Of a stretch of DNA of 64,000 bases, positions 16,186-27,950 are shown in pieces. This stretch comes from Streptomyces acidiscabies (GTDB lineage Bacteria > Actinomycetota > Actinomycetes > Streptomycetales > Streptomycetaceae). Every line of letters begins with the position of its first letter. Position 1 is the first letter of the stretch. A program made the translations under genes and the position numbers. Location of the stretch: the NCBI RefSeq assembly GCF_020010905.1, contig NZ_JAGJBY010000002.1, positions 1,798,001 to 1,862,000 of the forward strand, written 5' to 3'. The notes beneath the pieces were generated by a model that worked only from the letters and a program-made list of their open reading frames with translations, ran no database searches and was not told the origin of the DNA.

Positions 16186-16710
16186 ATGAGCACCACCCAG
16201 AGCGAGGGGCTGCGAGAGCTCCTGGAGCCGCTCGTCGCCGCGCAGGGGCTCGACCTCGAAGAGATCGCGGTGGAGACCGTGGGCCGCAAGAGAGTGCTGA
16301 GGGTGGTCGTGGACTCGGACTCCGGCGCCGATCTGGACGCCGTCGCCGACATCAGCCGCGCGATCTCGGCGAAGCTCGACGAGACGAACGCGATGGGCGA
16401 CGCGGCGTACGACCTGGAGGTCGGCACCCCCGGCGCGGAGCGCCTGCTGAAGGAGCACCGGCACTACGTGCGCGCGCTGGAGCGCCTGGTCCGCTTCCAG
16501 CTCACCGAGGGCGGCGAGGTCACCGCCCGCATCCTCACCGTGGACGAGGAGGGCCTCGATCTGGAGGTGCCCGGCGTGAAGGGCCGCAAGGCCACCGCCC
16601 GCAGGCTCGCCTTCACCGAGATCGACAAGGCCCGCGTCCAGGTCGAGTTCAACCGTAAAGACAAAGCCGTAGACGACGTAGAAGACGACGTAGAGGAAGA
16701 GGAGGCGTAG
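16186..16710 (+). CDS. rimP: Ribosome maturation factor RimP
   Basis: A 174-residue factor for assembly of the 30S subunit. The N-terminal alpha/beta domain (LRELLEPLVAAQGLDLEEIAVETVGRKRVLRVVVDSD) and the GTPGAERLLKEHRHY signature are clear, and an SH3-like C-terminal domain follows. The extreme C-terminus is acidic (DDVEDDVEEEEA). GAGGAG precedes the ATG. It is the first gene of the rimP-nusA-ylxR-infB cluster and is divergent from the lipoprotein gene; the 169-bp gap should contain both promoters. Confidence 0.96.
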   Translation: MSTTQSEGLRELLEPLVAAQGLDLEEIAVETVGRKRVLRVVVDSDSGADLDAVADISRAISAKLDETNAMGDAAYDLEVGTPGAERLLKEHRHYVRALERLVRFQLTEGGEVTARILTVDEEGLDLEVPGVKGRKATARRLAFTEIDKARVQVEFNRKDKAVDDVEDDVEEEEA

Positions 16711-16712
16711 CC

Positions 16713-17711
16713 GTGGACATCGACATGAGTGCCCTGCGGGGTCTGGTACGGGAGAAGGAGATCTCCTTCGACCTGCTGGTCGAGGCGATCGAGTCGGCCC
16801 TCCTCATCGCCTACCACCGCACCGAGGGAAGCCGCCGCCGCGCGCGCGTGAAGCTCGACCGGGAGACCGGGCATGTGACCGTGTGGGCGAAGGAGGACCC
16901 GGACGACCTGGAGGAGGGTCAGGAGCCGCGCGAGTTCGACGACACCCCGTCGGACTTCGGCCGGATCGCCGCCTCCACCGCGAAGCAGGTGATCCTCCAG
17001 CGCCTGCGGGACGCGGAGGACGACGCGACGCTCGGGGAGTACGCCGGCCGCGAGGGCGACATCGTCACCGGTGTCGTCCAGCAGGGCCGCGACCCGAAGA
17101 ACGTGCTGGTGGACATCGGCAAGATGGAGGCCATGCTCCCGGTGCAGGAGCAGGTCCCCGGCGAGGTGTACTCGCACGGTCTGCGCCTGCGCTCGTACGT
17201 GGTCCGGGTCGCCAAGGGCGTACGCGGCCCCTCGGTCACCCTCTCCCGTACGCACCCCAACCTGGTGAAGAAGCTGTTCGCCCTGGAGGTCCCGGAGATC
17301 GCCGACGGCTCCGTCGAGATCGCCGCGATCGCCCGCGAGGCCGGCCACCGCACCAAGATCGCCGTACGCTCCACCCGCAGCGGCCTGAACGCCAAGGGCG
17401 CCTGCATCGGCCCGATGGGCGGCCGGGTGCGCAACGTCATGGGTGAGCTGAACGGCGAGAAGATCGACATCGTCGACTGGTCGGACGACCCGGCCGAGAT
17501 GGTCGCCAACGCCCTGTCACCCGCACGGGTGTCCAAGGTGGAGGTCGTCGACCTCGGCGCCCGCTCCGCGCGGGTGACCGTGCCGGACTACCAGCTGTCG
17601 CTCGCGATCGGCAAGGAGGGCCAGAACGCCCGCCTCGCCGCCCGGCTGACCGGCTGGCGCATCGACATCCGGCCGGACACCGAGCAGCAGGAGCCCGAGG
17701 CCGGGGAATAG
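16713..17711 (+). CDS. nusA: Transcription termination/antitermination protein NusA
   Basis: A 332-residue NusA with the RNA-polymerase-binding N-terminal domain (ALRGLVREKEISFDLLVEAIESALLIAYHR), an S1 domain and two KH domains (GACIGPMGGRVRNVMGELNGEKIDIVDW and LAIGKEGQNARLAARLTGWRIDI). It lacks the acidic repeats of the E. coli protein, as other actinobacterial NusA proteins do. It starts at GTG two bases after rimP, so the two are co-transcribed and coupled. It modulates pausing and rRNA antitermination. Confidence 0.96.
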   Translation: MDIDMSALRGLVREKEISFDLLVEAIESALLIAYHRTEGSRRRARVKLDRETGHVTVWAKEDPDDLEEGQEPREFDDTPSDFGRIAASTAKQVILQRLRDAEDDATLGEYAGREGDIVTGVVQQGRDPKNVLVDIGKMEAMLPVQEQVPGEVYSHGLRLRSYVVRVAKGVRGPSVTLSRTHPNLVKKLFALEVPEIADGSVEIAAIAREAGHRTKIAVRSTRSGLNAKGACIGPMGGRVRNVMGELNGEKIDIVDWSDDPAEMVANALSPARVSKVEVVDLGARSARVTVPDYQLSLAIGKEGQNARLAARLTGWRIDIRPDTEQQEPEAGE

Positions 17712-17811
17712 ATCACGCCGGTCAACGGCTGGATCACGTCAGTTATATCGCGGCACGTGTTCGACCCCTGACCCAAAAGGGTGAGACCGCCGCGGGGAGG
17801 TAGACTTAACG

Positions 17812-18108
17812 GTGTCTGGCCGGACGCACGCCCGATCATGCCCTGAACGCACCTGTGTGGGGTGCCGGGAGCGATCGGCCAAGACACACCTGCTGCGCAT
17901 CGTGGCGGACGGGGGCGAATGCGTCCCCGACCCTCGCGGTACGCTGCCCGGCCGGGGTGCGTATCTGCACCCCGTCCCCGTCTGTCTCGACCAGGCGGTA
18001 CGCCGACGGGCGTTCACACGGGCCTTGCGAGCCCCGGGAGCGCTCGACACAAAGGCGTTGCGCCAGTACGTCGAGCAGGCGATCGTCGTCGATGAGGCGA
18101 CACCGTAA
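17812..18108 (+). CDS. ylxR: YlxR-family (DUF448) RNA-binding protein
   Basis: A 98-residue protein with the YlxR signature RTCVGCRERSAKTHLLRIV followed by PGRGAYLHP. The fold is a small nucleic-acid-binding domain; YlxR proteins have been linked to RNase P and to regulation, and always sit between nusA and infB. The start is GTG 17812. GGGGAGG lies 11 bases before it, a usable but distant ribosome site. TAGACT (17801-17806) lies at leaderless -10 spacing, so the same bases could instead give a leaderless transcript. Confidence 0.92.
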   Translation: MSGRTHARSCPERTCVGCRERSAKTHLLRIVADGGECVPDPRGTLPGRGAYLHPVPVCLDQAVRRRAFTRALRAPGALDTKALRQYVEQAIVVDEATP

Positions 18109-18255
18109 GGAAGTGGCGCGCGGACCATCCGCGTGGCCAGGTACACCGCGAGTTGGAAGTAGGTCGAGATTGCGATGAGCACTCGATGAGCACGCGATGA
18201 GTACGCCCATGAAGTAGCGACGGTCCGGACTGAACCCGGACCTCAAAGGAGCGAA

Positions 18256-21429
<3,174 letters not shown>

Positions 21430-21441
21430 TCTGCGAGCGAT

Positions 21442-21481
21442 CGGGGCCGATCGACGGAAGAATTTCCGTCGATCGGCCCCG
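21442..21481 (+). terminator. Strong hairpin between infB and the DUF503 gene
   Basis: A perfect 18-bp stem (21442-21459 with 21464-21481) with a 4-base loop starts 12 bases after the infB stop. The genes downstream belong to the same functional cluster, so this is either a terminator that requires a further promoter for rbfA-truB or a processing/attenuation site. No T-tract follows. Confidence 0.8.
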
Positions 21482-21560
21482 GCCGTTGCGTGTACGGTTC
21501 CCGTATCGGTGCCCGAGCGTGGCGCCCGTACCCCGTGCCGGCGGGACATCCGGAACACAC

Positions 21561-21854
21561 ATGTACGTGGGGACCCTGTCCTTCGACCTCCTCCTCGGCG
21601 ATGTCCACTCGCTGAAGGAGAAGCGTTCCGTCGTTCGTCCGATCGTGGCCGAGCTCCAGCGCAAGTACGCGGTGAGCGTGGCCGAGACGGGCAATCAAGA
21701 TCTTCACCGCAGGGCCGAGATCGGGCTCGCGGTGGTCTCGGGTGACACGGAACACCTGAGCGATGTACTCGACCGCTGCGAGCGCCTCGTCGCCGCGCGG
21801 CCGGAGGTGGAGCTGCTCTCGGTTCGACGCAGGCTCCACGGCGACGAAGACTGA
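21561..21854 (+). CDS. DUF503 protein (YlxP-like)
   Basis: A 97-residue protein with the DUF503 pattern: MYVGTLSFDLLLGDVHSLKEKRSVVRPIVAELQRK, a ferredoxin-like beta-alpha-beta start, then AEIGLAVVSGDTEHLSDVLDRCERLV. In Bacillus the equivalent gene (ylxP) lies in the same nusA-infB-rbfA cluster. A role in ribosome assembly or translation is inferred only from position. The ATG at 21561 is the conserved start; longer forms upstream are not supported. Confidence 0.88.
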   Translation: MYVGTLSFDLLLGDVHSLKEKRSVVRPIVAELQRKYAVSVAETGNQDLHRRAEIGLAVVSGDTEHLSDVLDRCERLVAARPEVELLSVRRRLHGDED

Positions 21855-21907
21855 AAAAGCAGCACAAGCAGCAAGCGGCAAGTGAGCAGGACGAAGGAGA
21901 CGGACCA

Positions 21908-22354
21908 GTGGCCGACAACGCGCGCGCCAAGAGGCTGGCGGACCTCATCCGAGAAGTGGTGGCCAAGAAGCTCCAGCGGGGGGTCAAGGACCCCAGGCTC
22001 GGTACGCACGTCACCATCACGGACGCCCGGGTCACCGGCGACCTGCGGGAGGCGACCGTCTTCTACACGGTGTACGGCGGTGACGAGGAGCGGGCCGAGG
22101 CCGCGGCCGGCCTGGAGAGCGCCAAGGGCATCCTGCGCTCCGAGGTGGGCCGCGCGGCCGGCGTGAAGTTCACGCCGACCCTGACCTTCGTCGCGGACGC
22201 CCTCCCCGACAACGCCCGCACCATCGAGGACCTCCTCGACAAGGCGCGCCAGTCCGACGAGAAGGTCCGCGAGGCCTCGGCCGGCGCGGACTACGCGGGC
22301 GGCGCCGACCCGTACAAGAAGCCCGGCGACGAGACGGACGACAGCGCCGAATGA
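21908..22354 (+). CDS. rbfA: Ribosome-binding factor A
   Basis: A 148-residue KH-like factor for late 16S maturation and cold adaptation. NARAKRLADLIREVVAKKLQRGVKDPRLG and VTITDARVTGDLREATVFYTVYG match RbfA, and a charged disordered tail ends the protein. It starts at GTG 21908, and its stop overlaps the truB ATG by four bases. Confidence 0.95.
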   Translation: MADNARAKRLADLIREVVAKKLQRGVKDPRLGTHVTITDARVTGDLREATVFYTVYGGDEERAEAAAGLESAKGILRSEVGRAAGVKFTPTLTFVADALPDNARTIEDLLDKARQSDEKVREASAGADYAGGADPYKKPGDETDDSAE

Positions 22355-23256
22355 CCAGCAAGCCCACCCCGCCCGACGGCCTCGTCATCGTCGACAAGCC
22401 GTCGGGCTTCACGTCCCACGACGTGGTCGCCAAGATGCGCGGCATCGCCCGCACCCGCCGCGTCGGCCACGCCGGCACGCTCGATCCGATGGCCACGGGT
22501 GTCCTCGTCCTCGGCGTCGAGCGCGCCACGAAGCTCCTCGGACACCTCGCGCTGACCGAGAAGGAGTACCTCGGCACGGTCCGGCTCGGCCAGACCACGG
22601 TCACGGACGACGCGGAGGGCGAGATCACCGCGTCCGCCGACGCGTCCGCGGTGACGCGCGAACAGGTCGACGCGGGTGTCGCCAAGCTCACCGGCGACAT
22701 CATGCAGGTGCCCTCCAAGGTCAGCGCCATCAAGATCGACGGCGTCCGCTCGTACAAGCGGGCCCGCGACGGGGAGGACTTCGAGATCCCCGCGCGGCCG
22801 GTGAAGATCTCCTCCTTCCAGGTGTACGACGTCCGCGCGGCCGTCGCCGAGGACGGCACGCCCGTCCTCGACCTCGTCGTCTCCGTCGTCTGCTCCTCCG
22901 GTACGTACATCCGCGCCCTCGCCCGTGACCTCGGCACCGACCTCGGTGTCGGCGGCCACCTCACGGCGCTGCGCCGGACCCGGGTCGGCCCGTACAAGCT
23001 GGACTCCGCCCGCACCCTGGACCAGCTCCAGGAGGAGCTGACGGTCATGCCGGTCGCGGACGCGGCCGTCGCCGCGTTCCGCCGCTGGGACGTCGACGCG
23101 AAGCGTGCGCGGCTCCTGCTGAACGGGGTTCGGCTGGACATGCCCGACGAGTACGCGGGCGCCGGGGCGGTGGCGGTGTTCGACCCTGAGGGGCAGTTCC
23201 TCGCGCTGGTGGAGTCGGAGAAGGGGAAGGCGAAGAGCCTGGCGGTCTTCGGCTGA
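22351..23256 (+). CDS. truB: tRNA pseudouridine-55 synthase
   Basis: A 301-residue TruB that makes pseudouridine 55 in the T-loop of tRNAs. The catalytic motif GHAGTLDPMATGVLVLGVERATKLL contains the essential Asp, and YLGTVRLGQTTVTDDAEGE and SGTYIRALARDLG are also typical. The C-terminal part is the actinobacterial version of the PUA-like domain. ATGA overlap with rbfA indicates coupling. A hairpin follows. Confidence 0.96.
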   Translation: MTSKPTPPDGLVIVDKPSGFTSHDVVAKMRGIARTRRVGHAGTLDPMATGVLVLGVERATKLLGHLALTEKEYLGTVRLGQTTVTDDAEGEITASADASAVTREQVDAGVAKLTGDIMQVPSKVSAIKIDGVRSYKRARDGEDFEIPARPVKISSFQVYDVRAAVAEDGTPVLDLVVSVVCSSGTYIRALARDLGTDLGVGGHLTALRRTRVGPYKLDSARTLDQLQEELTVMPVADAAVAAFRRWDVDAKRARLLLNGVRLDMPDEYAGAGAVAVFDPEGQFLALVESEKGKAKSLAVFG

Positions 23257-23287
23257 CGGGGCTTCCTCGCTGTTTCCCGTGTTTCCC

Positions 23288-23326
23288 GTGGAGCGGCGCG
23301 CACGGGGTGTGCCTTCGCCGCTCCAC
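23288..23326 (+). terminator. Hairpin terminator after truB
   Basis: An 11-bp perfect stem (23288-23298 with 23316-23326) encloses a 17-base loop that can itself fold. It lies 31 bases after the truB stop and ends the translation cluster. Confidence 0.7.
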
Positions 23327-23511
23327 GAGCCCCCTCGGTTCCCCCGTCTCCTAGGGTTGTCCATCCGGGCGTGTCCGTTCACCCGTCCGGGCGGGCGCTC
23401 GGAGTGAACCGGGGGAGTGTGAGGGGGCGCGTTCGCCTCGCGATCTGTCCCGCCGATCAACGCCGCCCTACCGTCGAGGAAGGGCAGGCGCGCGGCGGGG
23501 AGGTCAGGCGG

Positions 23512-26500
23512 ATGGGGGTTCCCTCCGGGGACGGTACGGATCTCACCCTCCCGGACGTCGTCGTCCGCATCCGGGACCTCGCCGGACGCCCCCGAGGGGT
23601 CGGCTTCCTCGCGGACCACCAGGGCACGCTGATCACCGCGCACGAGGCCGTCGACGGGCTCCCCCGGATCGTCCTGTACGGCGCCGGCGACCGCACCTGC
23701 ATCGTCACGTCCGACGCGGTGACCGCGCTCCCGGAGCTGGACCTGGCCCTGGTCCACACGGAGGGTCTGGCGACGGACCCGTTGCCGGTCACGGTCCGTC
23801 GGGAGGTGCCGACGGGTACGTACGTCCGCCTGGCGGCGGGCTGTTGGCGAGAAGCCCGCGTCCTCTCCGCCACCCCCGCGACGTACACGGCCACCGACCG
23901 CTTCCACCTCCTGCCCCACACCCTGGAACTGGCGATCGGCACCACAGGCCGCGACGCCCTCCGCCTCGGCGGCGGCGCTGCGGGAGGCCCGGTCCTGGAC
24001 GCGGCCACGGGAACGGTCGTCGCGATCCTCGGCACGGCACTCCAATCCGACCACAGGGACGTGGGGTTCGCGATCCCCCTTCGGGGGGCGGCCACAAAGA
24101 GCGCTGCCCTGACGGAACTTCTGCTGCGGAACGCCGCGACTGTCCCGGCGTACGGGGTGGACCTCAACTTGGCGGGGGTGCTGGAGCTGACGGCGACGTC
24201 GGTGGGGTCGGATGGTCCGCCGGGGGCGTTGGCGGGGTATGTCGGGGGGTGGCCGGGGGAGGGTGGGGAACCTTTGCGGGGGGCGGGGGTTGGCGGGGGC
24301 GAGGCTGAAGGGGGCGTGTGGGGCGGGGGTGTTGGTAGGGGTGAGGGGGCTGAGTCCGTCTGGGCTGCGGGTGTTGGTGGGGGCGAGGAGGCTGGGGCCG
24401 CTTGGGCCGTGGGGGTTGAGGAGGGTGATTCGGCAAGGGGTACTGGGCGTGGGTGTGTTGGTGGGGGAGAGGCCGAAGAGTTCGTAAGCGGTTCGGGCGG
24501 GGGCGAGGCGGCTGGGGCCGCTTGGGCTACGGGGGTTGACGAGGACGAGGTGCCTGGGTCCGTCTGGGCTGCGGGTGTTGGCGAGAGCCAGGCGGCTGGG
24601 CCTGCCTGGGGCGTTGGTGAGGGTGATTCCGTAAAGGGTGCTCGGCGTGGGTGTGTTGGTGGGGGCGCGGCGGGGAGTTGGTTCGGGAATGAGGGGGGTG
24701 CTCGGGGTGTCGGGCGAGAGGGGGCGGGGAGTGGTGTCGTGCTGCCTGTCGAACGTGGGCTCACCGTGCGGGAGTTCGCCGCGTTCAGTGCCGGGTCCGC
24801 TTCCGTGCTCGCGTTGGTCGGGCCGCCCGGGAGTGGGCGTACGACGGAACTCGCGGCGTTGGCGGCGCGGCGGTACCGGGCGGCCGAACCTGCGCCGACC
24901 CTGTGGCTGCGGGGAGCGGACCTGAGGGACGAGGACGAGTCCCTCGCGGACGCGGCGGGGCGTGCGTTGCGCAGGGCCGCGCGGATCGTCACCACCTCGC
25001 AGGCCCCGACATCACCCCCCGACCCGGAGACGGTCACCCCGGCGGACCTCTCCCACACAGCCCTCACCGCCGGCCGCCCCCTCTTCCTCCTCCTGGACGG
25101 CCCCGAGGAAATGCCTCCCGTCCTGGCACACCGCCTAGCGGCCTGGACAGAGGGCACGGTGACCTGGCTCCGCGAAACCGGAGCCCGCCTGGTGGTGGCC
25201 TGCCGGGCGGAGTACTGGGAGGCAGCGGGCAGGGGCTTCCCGAAGGAAATGCTGCACGGCACGAGAAGAACCACGGAACCGACGGTGCACGAGGCCGACG
25301 CGGCGAACCTGGGAGACGGCTCGGAACCCGGGGACCTGACGGCAGCTTCCCCCCACTCGGGAACGAGCCCACACCCCGAGGGCCGATCCAACGAGGAACC
25401 GACCCCGGTCGAGCCGAAGCGACCGTACCCGGCATCCGAGACAGTCACCCCCACACCCCACCCGGCACCTGACGACCGCGCAGCCACCCCCACACAGCCC
25501 ACCGCCCCGATCACCTCTGCTACTCCCGCACTCCTCGCCGCCCCACCCCCCAACCTTTCCCTCCCCACCCCCAACCCGCACCTCACCTCTCACCTCACCC
25601 CCCACCTACCAGCCCGTCCGGCGTTTGAGGACAAGGCCCCTTCAGGGCCGGAGCGGGGGGCTGGGGGCGCAGCCCCCAGGGATGGGAAGGGTAGGGGCGG
25701 CGGGGGCGAGGGAATCCTGCCGGACTGCATCGAGTTGGGGGAGTTCACGCCGAGGGAAGCCGAAGTCGCCCGCGCCCGTTACCGAGTGCCCGCCTTCGCC
25801 CTCGCCCCCAACGCCGTACACCACCCCCTCACCATCCACCTCCTCTCAGAGATCCGCACCGCCCTCCCGGACGTCCCACCCCCGACCAACGCGGAGAGGG
25901 AGGACATCTTCGCCGCACACCTGGACCTCATGTGCCTACGGATCGCCGTACGCCTGGCCGCAGCCAACAACCTCAGAGGCACCCCCGTGAAGCGGCTGGC
26001 CGCAAAGGTCTCCGGCCAAGTACACGAAGCCGCGAGAAGAAGCCTCGGCCCGGGCCAGGGCGAGCTGGACAGAAGCGCGTTCGAGGACGTGTTCCCCTGG
26101 GGACACGCACCGCAAAGGCTGGGCGGAGTGACCGGCTGGGCCTCGGCCGTCCTGGCGGAGGGCCTGATCGTCCCGGCCGGCACGGGCTACCGCTTCGCAC
26201 ACGAGGAACTCGCGGACTGGATCCAGGGAATGCACCTGGACCTGGAGGAGGCGCTGAGATCACTGGCCCACACCCCGCGCGACACACACATGGTCCCGGT
26301 CCCGCACCACCGTATCGGCCCGGTCGTACAGTCCCTCCTGCTAGTGGCAAGGCAACAGGGCCCGGCCGAACTGACAGCACACCTACGGAAGTTGACGCAG
26401 GCCCTGGACGAGACCCCGGACGCCTGGTGGCCCGCCCGCCTCCTCACGGAGACCCTCCGCAGAGTCCCGGACGCGACCCCGTACCTGGACGTCCTGCACG

Positions 26501-27831
26501 CGCTGGCGGACCACGTGGTCGCAAGGACGGCCGTACAGGACACCCCCAGGACGTTCCTCCCGGAGTTCTGGACGGCGTTGAACCTCCCCCCGGCCCCGCT
26601 GTTCACCCTCCTGCGCCACCTCCTGCGAGCGGACCCACCCCCGGGGGCGGCCTCAACTCCCCGCTACCTGGACGCGGTTGCGAGCCTGCTGGCGGCGGAC
26701 GCGGGGACCGTACAACCCCACCTCACCCTGTGGTTCGAGGACGACCGCCCCCTCCCGGGCGCGCCGCAGGCGACCGTCGCGGCGGCGGCCCAGGCCCTGC
26801 TGTACGCGTACCGCCACAGAGCACTGGACGACCTCACCGAGGTCCTCGTCGGCTGCGGCCACCGCAGGGCGGACGAACTCCTCGGCGCACTCGCGGAGGA
26901 CGAACCCTCGGCCGTGTGCAGGGCGGTGGACAGATGGGCGAGGGACACCCGCCCGTCCCGCAGGGTCGCGGCGGTCTCGTACGGCCTACGAGCGGCCCCG
27001 CACGTCACGACGGACGCGGACCGCGACCTCCTGAGGTACGCGGCGGAGGAACTCCTGACCGAAGTCCCGCTCCAGGGCGGCGCGTTGGGCCTCCTCGTCC
27101 AGGACCCGAGAATCCGTACGGCCCATCTCCCGCAAACCTTGGCCCACTTCACGGCGGCCGACCCCCAACTCCCGCCCACAGCCCTGCTCCCGGCGCTGAA
27201 GACGAACACGGAACCGGTCCTGAAAGCCTTCCGCACCCGCCTGGCCCGCCCCGACACGGACCCGACGACCACGTTGCGCGCGCTGGCCGAGGTCACCACG
27301 CAGCCCCTCGCCCGACGCATCGCGATCATGGTGCGGGAGACGGTGGAGCGCAGACCGGAGACGGCGCGTGCGGTCGCCGCGTACGTGGACGACCGCCTGA
27401 AACAGGGCCCGCCCGCCAGACCCGTACTCCACCCTTTGGTCACCGCGCTGCTGACGGCGTCCTCGCAGGAGGTGAGGTCCGCGCTCGCCGGCGTCCTCGC
27501 GACGCCGGACGACGCACCCCTGCGGACGGAACTGCGCGAGTTCCTCCTCACCCACGAGCAGGACCCGGCCGTCCTCACGTCGTTCCTGCACGCCGCCGCC
27601 CACCACCGCTCCCGCGACCTCGTCCACCGCGCGGGCCGCCTCCTCGTCCGCACCCCCGACGGCGCGACCCGTTTCGACCGCGGTCTGGTCGATCTCGGCC
27701 GGCACGTGCCCGGCTTCGCCGCGCGGGTCGCCGGGTGGATCGGCGAGGCCCCGCAGGAGTGGGCGACGGTCGTCGGACCCGGCGCGCGCCGCATGATCGA
27801 GAACCTCGCGGGGGCCGGTATCCCGGCGTGA
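23512..27831 (+). CDS. Trypsin-fold / P-loop NTPase / helical-repeat protein (likely inactive protease domain)
   Basis: A 1439-residue multidomain protein. Residues 1-200 have the chymotrypsin fold: LITAHEAV supplies His44 and ELDLALVH Asp77, but the serine motif reads GGGAAGGPV, with Ala157 where the nucleophile should be. Residues 224-409 are a Gly/Glu/Ala repeat tract. A P-loop follows (LALVGPPGSGRTTELAALA, Arg443 in place of the usual Lys), then Walker B PLFLLLDGPEE (Asp529) and a sensor-like RLVVACRAEYW. Residues 584-737 are a low-complexity linker containing a repeat that is elsewhere intergenic. A winged-helix-like region (GYRFAHEELADWI) and roughly 530 residues of HEAT-like repeats complete it. 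I chose the ATG at 23512 because GGGGAGG precedes it. The layout resembles STAND-type signalling NTPases. Function unknown; not secreted. Confidence 0.8.
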   Translation: MGVPSGDGTDLTLPDVVVRIRDLAGRPRGVGFLADHQGTLITAHEAVDGLPRIVLYGAGDRTCIVTSDAVTALPELDLALVHTEGLATDPLPVTVRREVPTGTYVRLAAGCWREARVLSATPATYTATDRFHLLPHTLELAIGTTGRDALRLGGGAAGGPVLDAATGTVVAILGTALQSDHRDVGFAIPLRGAATKSAALTELLLRNAATVPAYGVDLNLAGVLELTATSVGSDGPPGALAGYVGGWPGEGGEPLRGAGVGGGEAEGGVWGGGVGRGEGAESVWAAGVGGGEEAGAAWAVGVEEGDSARGTGRGCVGGGEAEEFVSGSGGGEAAGAAWATGVDEDEVPGSVWAAGVGESQAAGPAWGVGEGDSVKGARRGCVGGGAAGSWFGNEGGARGVGREGAGSGVVLPVERGLTVREFAAFSAGSASVLALVGPPGSGRTTELAALAARRYRAAEPAPTLWLRGADLRDEDESLADAAGRALRRAARIVTTSQAPTSPPDPETVTPADLSHTALTAGRPLFLLLDGPEEMPPVLAHRLAAWTEGTVTWLRETGARLVVACRAEYWEAAGRGFPKEMLHGTRRTTEPTVHEADAANLGDGSEPGDLTAASPHSGTSPHPEGRSNEEPTPVEPKRPYPASETVTPTPHPAPDDRAATPTQPTAPITSATPALLAAPPPNLSLPTPNPHLTSHLTPHLPARPAFEDKAPSGPERGAGGAAPRDGKGRGGGGEGILPDCIELGEFTPREAEVARARYRVPAFALAPNAVHHPLTIHLLSEIRTALPDVPPPTNAEREDIFAAHLDLMCLRIAVRLAAANNLRGTPVKRLAAKVSGQVHEAARRSLGPGQGELDRSAFEDVFPWGHAPQRLGGVTGWASAVLAEGLIVPAGTGYRFAHEELADWIQGMHLDLEEALRSLAHTPRDTHMVPVPHHRIGPVVQSLLLVARQQGPAELTAHLRKLTQALDETPDAWWPARLLTETLRRVPDATPYLDVLHALADHVVARTAVQDTPRTFLPEFWTALNLPPAPLFTLLRHLLRADPPPGAASTPRYLDAVASLLAADAGTVQPHLTLWFEDDRPLPGAPQATVAAAAQALLYAYRHRALDDLTEVLVGCGHRRADELLGALAEDEPSAVCRAVDRWARDTRPSRRVAAVSYGLRAAPHVTTDADRDLLRYAAEELLTEVPLQGGALGLLVQDPRIRTAHLPQTLAHFTAADPQLPPTALLPALKTNTEPVLKAFRTRLARPDTDPTTTLRALAEVTTQPLARRIAIMVRETVERRPETARAVAAYVDDRLKQGPPARPVLHPLVTALLTASSQEVRSALAGVLATPDDAPLRTELREFLLTHEQDPAVLTSFLHAAAHHRSRDLVHRAGRLLVRTPDGATRFDRGLVDLGRHVPGFAARVAGWIGEAPQEWATVVGPGARRMIENLAGAGIPA
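24181..24736 (+). repeat. G-rich coding minisatellite
   Basis: The plus strand is extremely G-rich with many runs of three or more G and degenerate units of roughly 60-100 bases. It encodes variants of VGGGEEAGAAWAVGVEEGDS and GRGCVGGGEAEE. It stays in frame. The strand asymmetry is unlike the flanking coding sequence. Confidence 0.75.
25611..25709 (+). repeat. Interspersed repeat located inside a coding sequence
   Basis: Bases 25611-25634 are identical to 10622-10645, and 25680-25709 are the exact reverse complement of 10303-10332. Between them lie two hairpins (GGCCCCTTCAGGGCC and GGGGGCTGGGGGCGCAGCCCCC-type pairing). The unit is read in frame, giving RPAFEDKAPSGPERGAGG and what follows, in the linker of the trypsin/NTPase protein. 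Confidence 0.8.
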
Positions 27832-27950
27832 TCACGTGCGCCCGGTCACAGCGCCGATGCCGATGAGAGCGGGCGGCGCCGGACGTGGCACCCTTAGACC
27901 TGCGCAAGTCGTAAGAGTCGGTACGGACACGGGTTCGAGGAGCGGTCACA

